The notes under the pieces were generated by a model. That model worked only from the letters and a program-made list of their open reading frames with translations. It ran no database searches and was not told the origin of the DNA. The translations under genes and the position numbers were made by a program. A stretch of DNA of 64,000 nt from Salinirubellus litoreus (GTDB lineage Archaea; Halobacteriota; Halobacteria; Halobacteriales; Haloarculaceae): the NCBI RefSeq assembly GCF_037335815.1, contig NZ_CP147841.1, positions 1,674,001-1,738,000 on the forward strand, in the 5' to 3' direction. Position 1 is the first letter of the stretch. The number at the start of each line of letters is the position of its first letter. Below are positions 1 through 8,400 of this stretch, in pieces.

Positions 1-2
1 TC

Positions 3-869
3 GCCGACCGGCCCGTCGGCGTGGAGCTCGGCCTCGACGGCCGGCCCGAACTCGACCTCGAGTCGTCGATCGACGACGTCGGCGCGCCGACCGGCCCCCG
101 CGCGAGGGCACGGAGCGCCGAACTCACAGAGAACCCACACGTCCCCCGCGCGGTCGAGAAGACCCTTTCGGACGACGACTGGCGCGCGGAGGGGGCGATC
201 AACTACCTCTACCGACGGGGGTTCGACGTCTACGAGATCGACGACGTGCTCTCGGCGGGGGCGCTCGGCCGGTCGGAGGAACGACGGCTCGTCCCGACGC
301 GCTGGTCGATCACGGCCGTCGACGACACCGTCGGCCAGTTCCTCCGGGGGACGATCCGCAACGCCCCCTCGGTCGACACCGTGGAGGTCCACTACAACGA
401 GTACGTCGGCAACCAGTACTGGGTGGTGCTCGCGCCGGGGGACTGGGAGTTCGAGCTCGTGGAGATGAAGGCTCCGGGGAGCATCTGGAACCCCGACGCG
501 GAGGGCTCGTACTACGTCGCGGCCGACCGCGAGGGCTACGAGGGCCGGACGGAGTACGTCGACGAGACGGCGGGGGCCTACTACGCCTCCAGACTGGGGG
601 TGCTCGAGGAGCTCGCCGACCGCGGCCGACAGGCGAAGGTCCTCGTCCTCCGACACGCCTCCGAGGAGTACTGGGCCCCCGTCGGCGTCTGGCAGATCCG
701 CGAGTCGATCCGCGACGCCTTCGATGGCGAGCACGGCGAGTCCGAGTCGTTCCACGACGCGATCCGGGAACTCGACGGTCGGTTACCGATCCCGTGGAAC
801 AACCTCAGGCGAAAGTCGCGGATGGTCGCGGGGCTCCAGTCACGGCTCGTGGAGTTCGCTGACGACTGA
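3..869 (+). CDS. nreA: DNA repair protein NreA (5' truncated by window edge)
   Basis: The reading frame is open from the first complete codon, so the true start lies before the window; about 289 residues are visible of a family that usually has about 400-430. The sequence matches the archaeal Nre family: a central segment with the VEVHYNEYVGNQYWVVL stretch, a W-EFELVEMKAPGSIW stretch, and a C-terminal domain ending in QSRLVEFADD. That ending resembles a PCNA-interacting (PIP) box, Q-x-x-L-x-x-F, as reported for Nre proteins. Known role: DNA-damage tolerance together with PCNA in the cytoplasm. The gene is followed by an inverted-repeat element rather than by another gene in the same direction. 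Confidence 0.88.
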   Translation, partial: ADRPVGVELGLDGRPELDLESSIDDVGAPTGPRARARSAELTENPHVPRAVEKTLSDDDWRAEGAINYLYRRGFDVYEIDDVLSAGALGRSEERRLVPTRWSITAVDDTVGQFLRGTIRNAPSVDTVEVHYNEYVGNQYWVVLAPGDWEFELVEMKAPGSIWNPDAEGSYYVAADREGYEGRTEYVDETAGAYYASRLGVLEELADRGRQAKVLVLRHASEEYWAPVGVWQIRESIRDAFDGEHGESESFHDAIRELDGRLPIPWNNLRRKSRMVAGLQSRLVEFADD

Positions 870-900
870 GTTCGGTGTGTCTCGTTGGGGTTGAGCAGAC

Positions 901-1241
901 CATCGGGTGGGACTGAAAGGGGCTGGGTTCTCGGCGAGCGAGACGACGCAAGCACTGCAACGAGCGAAGCGAGTGAAGCGCGCAGCGAGTCGCAGCCGCC
1001 GAGAACCCAGGGGCTTTCGAGCTGTTCCTCTCGCTTCAGCCCTGAGTCCGTCGAAAACAGCTCGAAAGCTCTCCGATAGCTACGCTCCCGCGACTCGTTG
1101 CGGTCCTCGTCGCTCACTTCGTTCGCTCCTGTGGTCCTTACATCGTCGGGGTTCGCGTAGCATGGGTTGCCGGCTCCGCCGGCAACCGCATAGCGTGGCG
1201 GCGAAGCCGCCACGCGCGGCCCCTTTCAGCCTCACCCGATG
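901..1241. repeat. 341-bp inverted-repeat element, copy 1
   Basis: This fills most of the 429-bp gap after nreA. The outer 23 bp at 901-923 and 1219-1241 are inverted copies of each other with two differences; both ends carry the core CTGAAAGGGGC pointing inwards. Inside are further hairpins: GGGTTCTCGGCG at about 926 against CGCCGAGAACCC at about 998, a CTTTCGAGCTGTT stem, and two short perfect stems near 1167-1189 and 1195-1215. No open frame in it looks like a protein. It is related to the element at 39624-39919 and to the remnant near 12071-12235. Its function is unknown; a non-autonomous mobile element or a transcription-ending structure are both possible. Confidence 0.75.
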
Positions 1242-1298
1242 CCGTCCCTCCGGTGCTACACCTGAAGATTGATAGGTCCGGGGAAACGGACCCACGAT

Positions 1299-1535
1299 AT
1301 GGTCCCCCCACTGCTCGATGCGTTCGTCCCCGCGTTCCCCGGCATCCCGGGCGGTCCGGAACTGCTGATCATCCTCCTGATCATGGTCGTCCTGTTCGGA
1401 CTCCCGCTCGTCCTGATCGTGGGCGCGGTGTTCCTGGGCTGGAACGTCCTCGGATCGCGGGGCGAACGGGTCGAGGAGCTCGAATCGCGCGTCGAGGAAC
1501 TCGAGCGGGAACTGGAGCGAGAGCGCCAGGACTGA
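1299..1535 (+). CDS. Small membrane protein with TatA-like N-terminus and coiled-coil tail
   Basis: 78 residues. The first part (FPGIPGGPELLIILLIMVVLFG, residues about 13-34) looks like the N-terminal membrane anchor of TatA, the pore subunit of twin-arginine export. It is then followed by a second hydrophobic stretch (residues about 35-50) instead of the amphipathic helix of a true TatA. A charged coiled coil with EELESRVEELEREL heptads ends the protein. ATG 1299 was chosen because it directly precedes the membrane segment and the sequence upstream is repeat DNA. It stands alone between the repeat element and a convergent oxidoreductase gene. It may be a TatA relative or simply a small membrane protein; the function is not known. 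Confidence 0.7.
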   Translation: MVPPLLDAFVPAFPGIPGGPELLIILLIMVVLFGLPLVLIVGAVFLGWNVLGSRGERVEELESRVEELERELERERQD

Positions 1536-1620
1536 GGGATCGTCGCCGCGGAACCGGAGAGGAGAGATGGGAGATGGGAGCGTCCGTCGGGGACCGCGTC
1601 GTCGTCCCGCCCCGTCCGCG

Positions 1621-2874
1621 TTACTCGGCCTGCGCTTCGGGCGCTTCGAACTCCTCGACGGGGATCTTCTCCTCGACGAGGAGCTCCTCCTTGCCCGAGA
1701 CGTCGACCTGTTCGCGGGCGAGGCGTTTGAGCGCCGACTGCGGCGAGAGGTCGCCGATGAGGACGCCGCCGATGACCCTGCCGTCCTTCAGCGCGACGCG
1801 CCGCCACTCGGTGTCGGAGTACTTCCGCTCGACCTCGTCGTCGCCGAGCGTCGGGTGACCGAACGAGAGGAACGGGAAGTCGAAGTGGGTGATGGAGTAC
1901 GAGGAGACCCACTCGAACCGCTCGGCGGGGTCGTCCCAGTCGGCGACCATGTTCGCGCCGGCGACGCTCCCCTGCTCCTTGGCGCTACCCCACGCGCCGT
2001 TCTGGGCCCGCTCGCCGAGGATGACGTCGTGGAACTGCGTGATGTCGCCGGCGGCGTAGACGTCCTCGACGTTGGTACGCATGTACTCGTCGGTGACGAC
2101 GCCGTCGTCGGTCTCGATGCCGGATCCCCGGAGGTACTCGGTGTTGAAGTTGAGCCCGATGGCGACGCCGACGAAGTCCGCCTCGAACCGCTCGCCGTTC
2201 GGGTCGACCGCCGCGACGACCTTCCCGTCGTCGTCGGTCTCGAAGTGATCGACGCCGGAGTCGAAGACGGGTGTGACGTTCCGCTCGCGGAGCGCGTCGT
2301 GGATGATCTCGGCACCCTCCTCGGAGAGCGCGTAGCGCCACCAGGCCTTCCCGCGCATCAGGTAGTGGGCGTCGAGTTCCTGGGCGGCGGAGATCGCCGC
2401 GAGGTCGATCCCCAGCAGCCCGGCACCGACGACGACGCCGGTGTCGGCCCGCTCTGCGTGTTCCTTGATACCCCGGGCGTCCTCGAACGTCCAGAAGTGG
2501 TGGACTCCCTCGGCGTCGGAGTTCTCGACGGGGAGCTGCGTCGGCGTCCCTCCCGTCGCCACGAGGAGCTTGTCGTACTCGTAGGTGTCCCCGGTGTGGG
2601 TGTGGATCTCCTTGGCCTCGGTGTCGACCTCGGTGACGTGCGTGTTCAGTTCGAGGGCGATATCGCGTTCCTCGTACCAGGAGGGGTCGTGGATCGAGAT
2701 GGGTGCCTCGGGGAGCTTCCCCTTGGCGAACTCCTTGATGAGAATGCGATTGTAGAGCGCCTCCCCCTCCTCCGTGATGACGGTGACGTCGGCGTCGGGG
2801 TCCGCCTCTCGGATGGTCTCCGCCGCGGACGAACCGGCGATACCGTCGCCGATTATCACGTACGACGCGGTCAT
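1621..2874 (-). CDS. NAD(P)/FAD-dependent oxidoreductase
   Basis: 417 residues. An N-terminal FAD-binding Rossmann motif GDGIAG is at residues 9-14, the ATGG motif at 106-109, a second dinucleotide (NAD(P)H) motif GAGLLG at 150-155, and the FAD-closing motif YAAGD at 283-287. This is the two-dinucleotide-fold layout of the pyridine nucleotide-disulfide oxidoreductase group, as in rubredoxin or ferredoxin reductases and the N-terminal part of nitrite reductase NirB. No redox-active CxxxxC is present, so it is not a classical disulfide reductase. The C-terminal region carries an acidic tail. The electron acceptor cannot be read from the sequence. It is divergent from the 3092 gene. Confidence 0.85.
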   Translation of the reverse strand: MTASYVIIGDGIAGSSAAETIREADPDADVTVITEEGEALYNRILIKEFAKGKLPEAPISIHDPSWYEERDIALELNTHVTEVDTEAKEIHTHTGDTYEYDKLLVATGGTPTQLPVENSDAEGVHHFWTFEDARGIKEHAERADTGVVVGAGLLGIDLAAISAAQELDAHYLMRGKAWWRYALSEEGAEIIHDALRERNVTPVFDSGVDHFETDDDGKVVAAVDPNGERFEADFVGVAIGLNFNTEYLRGSGIETDDGVVTDEYMRTNVEDVYAAGDITQFHDVILGERAQNGAWGSAKEQGSVAGANMVADWDDPAERFEWVSSYSITHFDFPFLSFGHPTLGDDEVERKYSDTEWRRVALKDGRVIGGVLIGDLSPQSALKRLAREQVDVSGKEELLVEEKIPVEEFEAPEAQAE

Positions 2875-3091
2875 ATAATCCGCAGGTTACGGCGCGGGCC
2901 TAATGGGAGTTGCTATCCGTACATCACGGTCGTTAAGACGGGGGTCGTATCGCGGGCCCGACCCCCGGCTCACGGCCCCGCTGTGCCGTGGTACTACGAC
3001 ACGTGACGGGTGCGACGATCCCTGTCTCGGTCTCGGGGAGGGAACCGCCGGAGACGGGACGTTCAAGGGTGTCGCGACCCAAGAGCCGGGC

Positions 3092-3691
3092 ATGAAGATC
3101 CGGCAGAACCTCCGTCACTGGGCGGCGAAGAAGGCGCTCACCACGCCGGTCGTCGGCGAGTTCGCCACCGAGAAGCTCGTGGACATGCACACGGACATCT
3201 TCCTCGGGAAAGCGCACGAGGCCCGCCGTGAGGAACGCCGGGCACACCTCGACGACTTCTTCGACGCCACGATGGACACCTACGTCGCGGCCCTCGAAGC
3301 CGGGATGCCCGAGGCCGAGGCCCGCGAGATCACCCACGTCCAGGCCAACTTCGACTTCTTCAACCACGGCTGGACGGAGATGATGGAGATCCCGGCCGAC
3401 GAGTTCGAGGCACACTTCCGGCGCTACGAGTCGTTCTTCAAGCGCCACGGTATCACCGTCGACGACCCGCTCGGAGCGTTCCGCCCGCCGGGGGGTATCG
3501 CCGAGGCCCCCGCGACCCCGGAGAAGCTCGACGACCCCGAGTACGAGAACGCCATCGCGGGGTTCGCCGACGACGTCTACGTCGACACACCCGAGGGACA
3601 GTTCGTCGGCCGCGGGACCGACGAGCCCGCGGACGTCGACGTGAGCCAGGCCCCGGGGATGGGCGACGCCGACGAGACGAACGCGGACTGA
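3092..3691 (+). CDS. Haloarchaeal conserved protein of unknown function (probably DUF6149)
   Basis: 199 residues, soluble and acidic, with no membrane segment. The N-terminus (MKIRQNLRHWAAKKALTTP) and an internal helical region (residues about 35-120, with HVQANFDFFNHGWTEMMEIP) resemble a haloarchaeal family that I believe is called DUF6149. The last 70 residues are acidic and low in structure. The ATG at 3092 was preferred over an upstream one because family members begin at MKIRQN. No enzyme motif is visible. It lies 51 bp before the cupin gene and could be co-transcribed with it. Confidence 0.72.
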   Translation: MKIRQNLRHWAAKKALTTPVVGEFATEKLVDMHTDIFLGKAHEARREERRAHLDDFFDATMDTYVAALEAGMPEAEAREITHVQANFDFFNHGWTEMMEIPADEFEAHFRRYESFFKRHGITVDDPLGAFRPPGGIAEAPATPEKLDDPEYENAIAGFADDVYVDTPEGQFVGRGTDEPADVDVSQAPGMGDADETNAD

Positions 3692-3742
3692 GCGGCGCGA
3701 GAACCGAGGAACCGTTTTGTGGTGCCCGGTCGCCGCCCGGGT

Positions 3743-4243
3743 ATGGAGCGGGTACGCGTCGACGACGTGGAGAACGACGTCCAGCCGGCGGCGGTGATGC
3801 GCAAGCTCACGAAACCGCTCGGCCTGACCGACCTCGCGATCAACTACTACGAACTCGAGCCCGGCGACAGCTTCTCGTTCGCATATCACAGCCACGGCGT
3901 CCAGGAGGAGGTGTTCTACGTGATCGAGGGGACTGCCACGTTCGACACCGACGAGGATCCCGTCGAGGTCGACGCGGGCGAGGCGATCCGGTTCGACCGC
4001 GGGGAGTTCCAGCGCGGGTGGAACCGCGGCGAGGAGCGGGTGGTCGCGCTGGCGCTCGGCGCACCGCTCGAGTACGGCGAGCAGGTGAAACTCCGGGACT
4101 GTCCCACCTGCGGGGAGCCGACGGACAACCGGCTCGAACGGGTCGACGGGGACGGCGAGGAGATCGTCGTCGCGTACTGTCGCGAGTGCGGGACGGAGAC
4201 CGGTCGGTGGTACCGGGGGTCGATGGACGGGGAGGTGCCCTGA
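3743..4243 (+). CDS. Cupin-domain protein with C-terminal zinc ribbon
   Basis: 166 residues. Residues about 35-110 form a single cupin barrel with the metal-site motif HSHGVQEEVFYVIEG (H49, H51, E55/E56) and the second motif after the G-E-A-I-R-F turn. A zinc ribbon follows, with cysteines at 120, 123, 146 and 149 (CPTC and CREC). Cupins with a zinc ribbon are common in haloarchaea; the substrate is unknown. The start at 3743 leaves a sensible N-terminus (MERVRVDDVEN). The next gene is convergent. Confidence 0.82.
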   Translation: MERVRVDDVENDVQPAAVMRKLTKPLGLTDLAINYYELEPGDSFSFAYHSHGVQEEVFYVIEGTATFDTDEDPVEVDAGEAIRFDRGEFQRGWNRGEERVVALALGAPLEYGEQVKLRDCPTCGEPTDNRLERVDGDGEEIVVAYCRECGTETGRWYRGSMDGEVP

Positions 4244-4308
4244 GGGCCTCGCTCCCCTCGGCGGTGGCCGAGCTATCGTTCGCCGGCGCTTTTACCCCGC
4301 GTGTCGAC

Positions 4309-5685
4309 TCACTTCCGACCGAGAATGCGGTCGGCACACTCGTACCCCGCGACGACGCCGCCGTTGAGCGACCGCTCGGGGTACTGCGCCCGCGAGGCCA
4401 TCCCCGCGTAGTAGAGCCCGTCGGTCACCTCCGGGAGGTCGTACGGCACGACCATGTCGAGGTAGCCCCGCTCGTAGATGGGTGCGGTCCGGGGGTTCCG
4501 CGCGATCTTCATCCAGTTCACCGAGCCGCGGTCGAACTGCGGGTAGAGGTCCTCGATGCCGTCGAGCCACGTCTCGCGGACCTGCTCGTCGTCCATCCGC
4601 CAGAGCGCCTCCTCGGGGGACTGGATGTAGCTGGCGACGTACAGGAGGTGTTCGCCGCCGTACCTACCCGGTGAGACGAAGTTGGTGTGCTCGATGAGCG
4701 CGCCGAACGGGGCCTCGTCGGCGATGTTGAGCCAGTAGGTGTCCATCAGGGACTCGTCCATCGAGACGACCGCACAGACCGACCCCTGGAAGTCGATGGC
4801 ACACTCGTAGCCCGTCAGCGATTCGAGGACGTCGGGCATCGTCGCGACCACGACCGCGTCGACGTCGTGGGTCTCGGTCCCCGTTCGCGTCTCCTCGCCG
4901 GTCGCCCGCGAACTCGCCGACCCGCCGTCGGCGGCCGTCGCGTCGTCCTCGTCACTCGTCTCGACGGTCATCGACTCCACGCCCTCCTCGAACGAGAGCT
5001 CCGTGACCCGGGCCCCGGTAGTGACGTTCTCGCGCCCGACGGCGTCGACGAGCGCGTCCAGCAGGACGCCGAACCCACCCTGGAAGTAGCCCAGTTTCTC
5101 CCCGCGCAGGAGGTCGCGCTCGCCGCGGAACTTGATGCGTCCCAGGAGCCAGGCGGCGCTCACGTCGTCCTTGCGGTCGCCGAACTTCGCGCGCAGGAGC
5201 GGCTCGAAGAAGTAGTCGTACACGCCGCGAGTCGTGTGTTCCAGCAGGAACTCCCTGATCGGGACGTGCTCGTAGGCTTCGAGGTCCTCGTAGGTGTCGA
5301 ATTTGGGTACGCCGCCGCGCACGTCGACCTCGAGCGTGAGCATCCCCAGCCTGAACTTGTCGTAGATCGAGAGGTGGGGGTAGGCGGCGATCTCCCACGC
5401 CGTGTTGAGGGGGTGTTCGACGCCGTCGACGTAGTAGGCGTCCCCCCCGTAGCGCCACTCGACGCGGTCGCCGACGCCGAGGTCCTCCGCGAGGTCGACG
5501 ATGGTCGTCTCGTTGGCCGAGAGGTGGTGGTAGAACTTCTCGATGCGGTCGCCGGCGGTGTCGTAGGTGGCGGCGAGCCCGCCCACGCTCCCGCTCGCCT
5601 CGAACACCTGTACCTCGTGGCCGGCCTCACGGAGCCGGTGGGCCGCGGCCAGCCCCGCGATACCGCCACCGACGACGCCTATCAT
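4309..5685 (-). CDS. FAD-dependent amine-oxidase/protoporphyrinogen-oxidase-like protein
   Basis: 458 residues. It begins with an FAD-binding Rossmann motif (GGGIAG, residues 6-11), followed by the E-ASGSVGGLAATY phosphate-contact region typical of the flavin amine oxidase, phytoene desaturase and UDP-galactopyranose mutase superfamily. The pattern FYHHL and 'AKFGDRKDDVSAAWLLGRIKFRGER' resembles the protoporphyrinogen oxidase-like proteins found next to cell-surface glycan genes in other microbes. An acidic low-complexity insert lies at about residues 235-265. It is divergent from thrB. The reaction cannot be fixed from the sequence. Confidence 0.82.
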   Translation of the reverse strand: MIGVVGGGIAGLAAAHRLREAGHEVQVFEASGSVGGLAATYDTAGDRIEKFYHHLSANETTIVDLAEDLGVGDRVEWRYGGDAYYVDGVEHPLNTAWEIAAYPHLSIYDKFRLGMLTLEVDVRGGVPKFDTYEDLEAYEHVPIREFLLEHTTRGVYDYFFEPLLRAKFGDRKDDVSAAWLLGRIKFRGERDLLRGEKLGYFQGGFGVLLDALVDAVGRENVTTGARVTELSFEEGVESMTVETSDEDDATAADGGSASSRATGEETRTGTETHDVDAVVVATMPDVLESLTGYECAIDFQGSVCAVVSMDESLMDTYWLNIADEAPFGALIEHTNFVSPGRYGGEHLLYVASYIQSPEEALWRMDDEQVRETWLDGIEDLYPQFDRGSVNWMKIARNPRTAPIYERGYLDMVVPYDLPEVTDGLYYAGMASRAQYPERSLNGGVVAGYECADRILGRK

Positions 5686-5751
5686 GCCCGCGAGTCGCTC
5701 GCGCCGAGGGATGGGTCTTTCCGTTCGTCCCCCGACGCACGTTCGGGTACA

Positions 5752-5757
5752 TTTATC
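5752..5757 (+). promoter_or_regulatory. TATA-like box of thrB
   Basis: TTTATC lies 24-29 nt before the thrB ATG at 5781. This is the usual distance for a leaderless haloarchaeal transcript, so the mRNA probably begins at or very near the start codon. Confidence 0.55.
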
Positions 5758-5780
5758 CGACGGCTGGCGCTACCGCGGGT

Positions 5781-6659
5781 ATGCTGACCGTCCGGGCCCC
5801 GGCCACGAGCGCGAACCTGGGGAGCGGGTTCGACGTCTTCGGCGTCGCGCTCGACCGCCCGGCCGACGTCGTCCGGGTCTCGAAGGCCGACCGGACGACC
5901 ATCTCGGTGACCGGCGCGGGGAGCCAGTTCATCCCCGAGGACCCGGAGAAGAACACGGTCGGTGCGGTCGCGGAGGCGCTGGACGCGCCCGCACACATCC
6001 GTATCGACAAGGGCGTCCGCCCCGCCTCCGGGCTCGGCTCCTCGGCGGCGAGCGCGGCCGCCGCCGCCGTCGCGCTCAACGAACTCTACGACCGCGGGCG
6101 GACCCGCGAGGAGCTCGTCCCGATCGCCGCCGAGGGCGAGGCCGTCGTCTCGGGGGCCGCCCACGCCGACAACGTCGCCCCCTCGATCCTCGGCGGGTTC
6201 ACCATCGCCCGCGAGGACGGCGTCACGAGCGTCGACGCCTCGATTCCCCTCGTCGCGTGCCTCCCGGATATCGTCGTCTCGACCCGGGACGCGAGGCGAG
6301 TGGTCCCCGACGGCGCGCGGATGGAGGAGGTCGTCGAGACGGTCGGGAACGCCGCGACGCTCGCCGTGGGGATGGCCCGCGGCGACCCCGAACTCGTCGG
6401 GAGGGGGATGGCCGATCCGGTGGTCACCCCGTCGCGTGCCGAACTCATCGAGGGCTACGCGGCGGTCCGCGAGACGGCGTTCGACGCCGGGGCGACCGGC
6501 GTCACCATCAGCGGGGCGGGCCCCGCAGTCCTCGCAGCGTGCTACCCCGGACGGCGGAGGGAGATCGCGGCCGCGATGGTCGACGCCTTCGACGACGCCG
6601 GCGTCGACGCCCGCGCCTACCAGACGGGGATCGGTCGCGGCGCGGAGGTGTTCCGATAG
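5781..6659 (+). CDS. thrB: Homoserine kinase
   Basis: 292 residues, the usual length. It phosphorylates L-homoserine with ATP on the way to threonine. It belongs to the GHMP kinase family: the N-terminal PATSANLGSGFDVFG segment is characteristic of homoserine kinase, the ATP loop is PASGLGSSAAS (residues about 81-91), and the C-terminal GHMP motif ISGAGPAVLA is present. The start is supported by a TATA-like box 24-29 nt upstream. No other threonine gene is adjacent; it faces the permease gene across a palindrome. Confidence 0.95.
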   Translation: MLTVRAPATSANLGSGFDVFGVALDRPADVVRVSKADRTTISVTGAGSQFIPEDPEKNTVGAVAEALDAPAHIRIDKGVRPASGLGSSAASAAAAAVALNELYDRGRTREELVPIAAEGEAVVSGAAHADNVAPSILGGFTIAREDGVTSVDASIPLVACLPDIVVSTRDARRVVPDGARMEEVVETVGNAATLAVGMARGDPELVGRGMADPVVTPSRAELIEGYAAVRETAFDAGATGVTISGAGPAVLAACYPGRRREIAAAMVDAFDDAGVDARAYQTGIGRGAEVFR

Positions 6660-6830
6660 TGGCCCTCGGCGGTGTTCGCGGGTTCGGTCCCGGGTTTTCG
6701 GGAGCCGTTCGCTCGTGGAGCGCCGAGCACCGTCGGCCCTTCGGCCGGCGACGATAATCACGACGGAACGACGGGCACGGTGCCTCGCCTCGGCTGACGC
6801 CCTCACGAGAGGGCCGTCGAGCGGGGCTCA

Positions 6831-6909
6831 TACGGACGGTTGTAGTCTTTTACCGGTCACCGACGACCCAGTGCGGGCGGTGACCGGTAAATCGTTACAA
6901 CAGTCCGTA
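6831..6909. repeat. 79-bp near-perfect palindrome between convergent genes
   Basis: Two 31-nt arms (6831-6861 and 6879-6909) are inverted copies, 26 of 31 positions identical, with a 17-nt loop. The outer part reads TACGGAC-G/T-GTTGTA and the inner part TTTACCGGTCACC. The right arm abuts the stop codon of the permease gene, while thrB ends 171 bp to the left. It could form a very long hairpin in either transcript, so a bidirectional terminator or a miniature inverted-repeat element is possible. I see nothing else in the gap 6660-6830. Confidence 0.75.
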
Positions 6910-8022
6910 TCAGACGAGGACGGCGTTGAGCAGGAGACCGACGGCAGTCCCGATGACGACGACGGTCCCCGCGTAGACGGCCAGCAGCCGCCGCTCGAAC
7001 AGCCGGCTCAGGAGGACGAGGTTCGGGATGCTCACGCCGGCCCCGCCGACGACGAACGCCAGGACGGTGCCGATGGGGATCCCCTGCTCGCTCAGCGAGG
7101 CGGCGATGGGCAGCATCCCGCTCATGCTGACGTAGACCGGCGCGCCAGCCAGCGCCGCGAGCGGGACGGCGACCGGGTTCTCCGGTCCGAGCACGCCCCG
7201 GACCACCTCGACGGGCACGACGCCGTGGATGAGCGCCCCGGCGGTCATCCCCAGGAGGAGGTACGGGAACGTGTCGACGAGGAACGCCCAGGCCTCGCCT
7301 GCGGCTGTCCCGACGCGATCTCGGTGGGTCCGTCCGACGGGCTCGGCGCTGCTCGCACAGCCACCACCGTCGACGGCGTCCCCGCACTCCGAACGGCGGG
7401 CGGTTCCACCGTCGGTCCGGCAGCCCCGCCCGACAGCCCCTCCATCCGGCCCGCAGCCACCGGTTCCACCGTCCGCTTCGACTGACCCACCCACCTCGGC
7501 GGCCACGTCCGGTTCGGTGGCCCGTCCGGCATCGAACACGGACAGGTCCTTGACGTGGTCGTCGAGGCCGAGCCGACCGACGACGATGCCGCCGACCACG
7601 GCGGCGGCGAACGTCGCGAGGACGTAGAGGGCGGTCACCCTGACGCCGAACAGCCCCAGGAGGAGGACGACGGCGATCTCGTTGACGAGCGGCGACGCCA
7701 GCAGGAACGAGAACGCCAGCCCGAGCGGTGCTCCGGCCTGGAGGAGCCCGGCGAGCGCCGGGACCGTCGAGCACGAACAGAACGGGGTGACGGCACCGAA
7801 GGCGGCCGCCGCGACGTTTCCGATCCCCTCGTCGTATCCGCGGAGCCGCCGCTCGACCGCCTCCGGGGGCAGGTACTCCCCCGCGAGACCGACGAGGAAC
7901 GACCCGCCGACGAACAGCGGGACGAGGACGACCGCGAGGTGGACGAAGAACGCCAGCGAGTCGAGGAGCGCGCTCTCGGTTCCCGGAGGGAGGTCGAGGA
8001 AGAGCGGGGAGCTCACACTCAT
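6910..8022 (-). CDS. ArsP/DUF318-type permease with cysteine-rich loop
   Basis: 370 residues. The fold is that of the permease family PF03773 (ArsP organoarsenical exporters and SO_0444-type Cu/Zn efflux proteins): two blocks of about four membrane helices each, with the signature TPFCSCSTVP at residues 79-88 (C82, C84). Between the blocks (about 162-235) is a glycine-rich hydrophilic loop with four cysteines (C190, C201, C213, C222), likely to bind soft metal ions. The ATG at 8022 overlaps the stop of the ArsR gene by 4 nt (ATGA), so the two are translated together. The context points to efflux of arsenic compounds or a soft metal. Confidence 0.85.
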   Translation of the reverse strand: MSVSSPLFLDLPPGTESALLDSLAFFVHLAVVLVPLFVGGSFLVGLAGEYLPPEAVERRLRGYDEGIGNVAAAAFGAVTPFCSCSTVPALAGLLQAGAPLGLAFSFLLASPLVNEIAVVLLLGLFGVRVTALYVLATFAAAVVGGIVVGRLGLDDHVKDLSVFDAGRATEPDVAAEVGGSVEADGGTGGCGPDGGAVGRGCRTDGGTARRSECGDAVDGGGCASSAEPVGRTHRDRVGTAAGEAWAFLVDTFPYLLLGMTAGALIHGVVPVEVVRGVLGPENPVAVPLAALAGAPVYVSMSGMLPIAASLSEQGIPIGTVLAFVVGGAGVSIPNLVLLSRLFERRLLAVYAGTVVVIGTAVGLLLNAVLV

Positions 8023-8399
8023 TCCTCCGTTCGAGTCTCCATCCTCGTCTCGTCGAGGAACCGGAGCAGGCGCTGTGCGTGGGGGGTCGCGGTGTAGTAC
8101 CGCCACCGGCCCTCCTTCCGCCGTTCGACGAGCCCGGCACCGAACAGCCGGGAGAGCGCCTGACTGACCGCGCTCTGACTCACCCCGAGCGCCGGCTCTA
8201 GCTCGCAGACGCAGACGGGATCCTCGGCCTCCGCGACGAGCCTGAGCGCCTCGTACCGCGTGTCGTTCCCGAGCGTCGAGAGGACCCGGACGTCCGCGGC
8301 GACCTCCGCCTCCATCAGGGAGTGCGCGAGCGCCGACCCACCGGCCTCCCGGGGACCCCGACTACCGTTCGACGTTTCGCTCTCGTTCTGCCCAGTCAT
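8019..8399 (-). CDS. ArsR-family metal-responsive transcriptional regulator
   Basis: 126 residues. A winged helix-turn-helix (residues about 35-115) with recognition region GVSQSAVSQALSRL and wing EGRWRYY. Just before the HTH is PVCVCELEPALG (C63, C65), matching the CxC metal-sensing motif in helix 3 of ArsR/SmtB repressors that bind As(III), Cd or Pb. The ATG at 8399 was preferred to an in-frame ATG at 8423 because the latter lies inside the inverted-repeat operator. The gene is first in an operon with the permease and is probably autoregulated. Confidence 0.88.
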   Translation of the reverse strand: MTGQNESETSNGSRGPREAGGSALAHSLMEAEVAADVRVLSTLGNDTRYEALRLVAEAEDPVCVCELEPALGVSQSAVSQALSRLFGAGLVERRKEGRWRYYTATPHAQRLLRFLDETRMETRTEE

Positions 8400-8400
8400 T

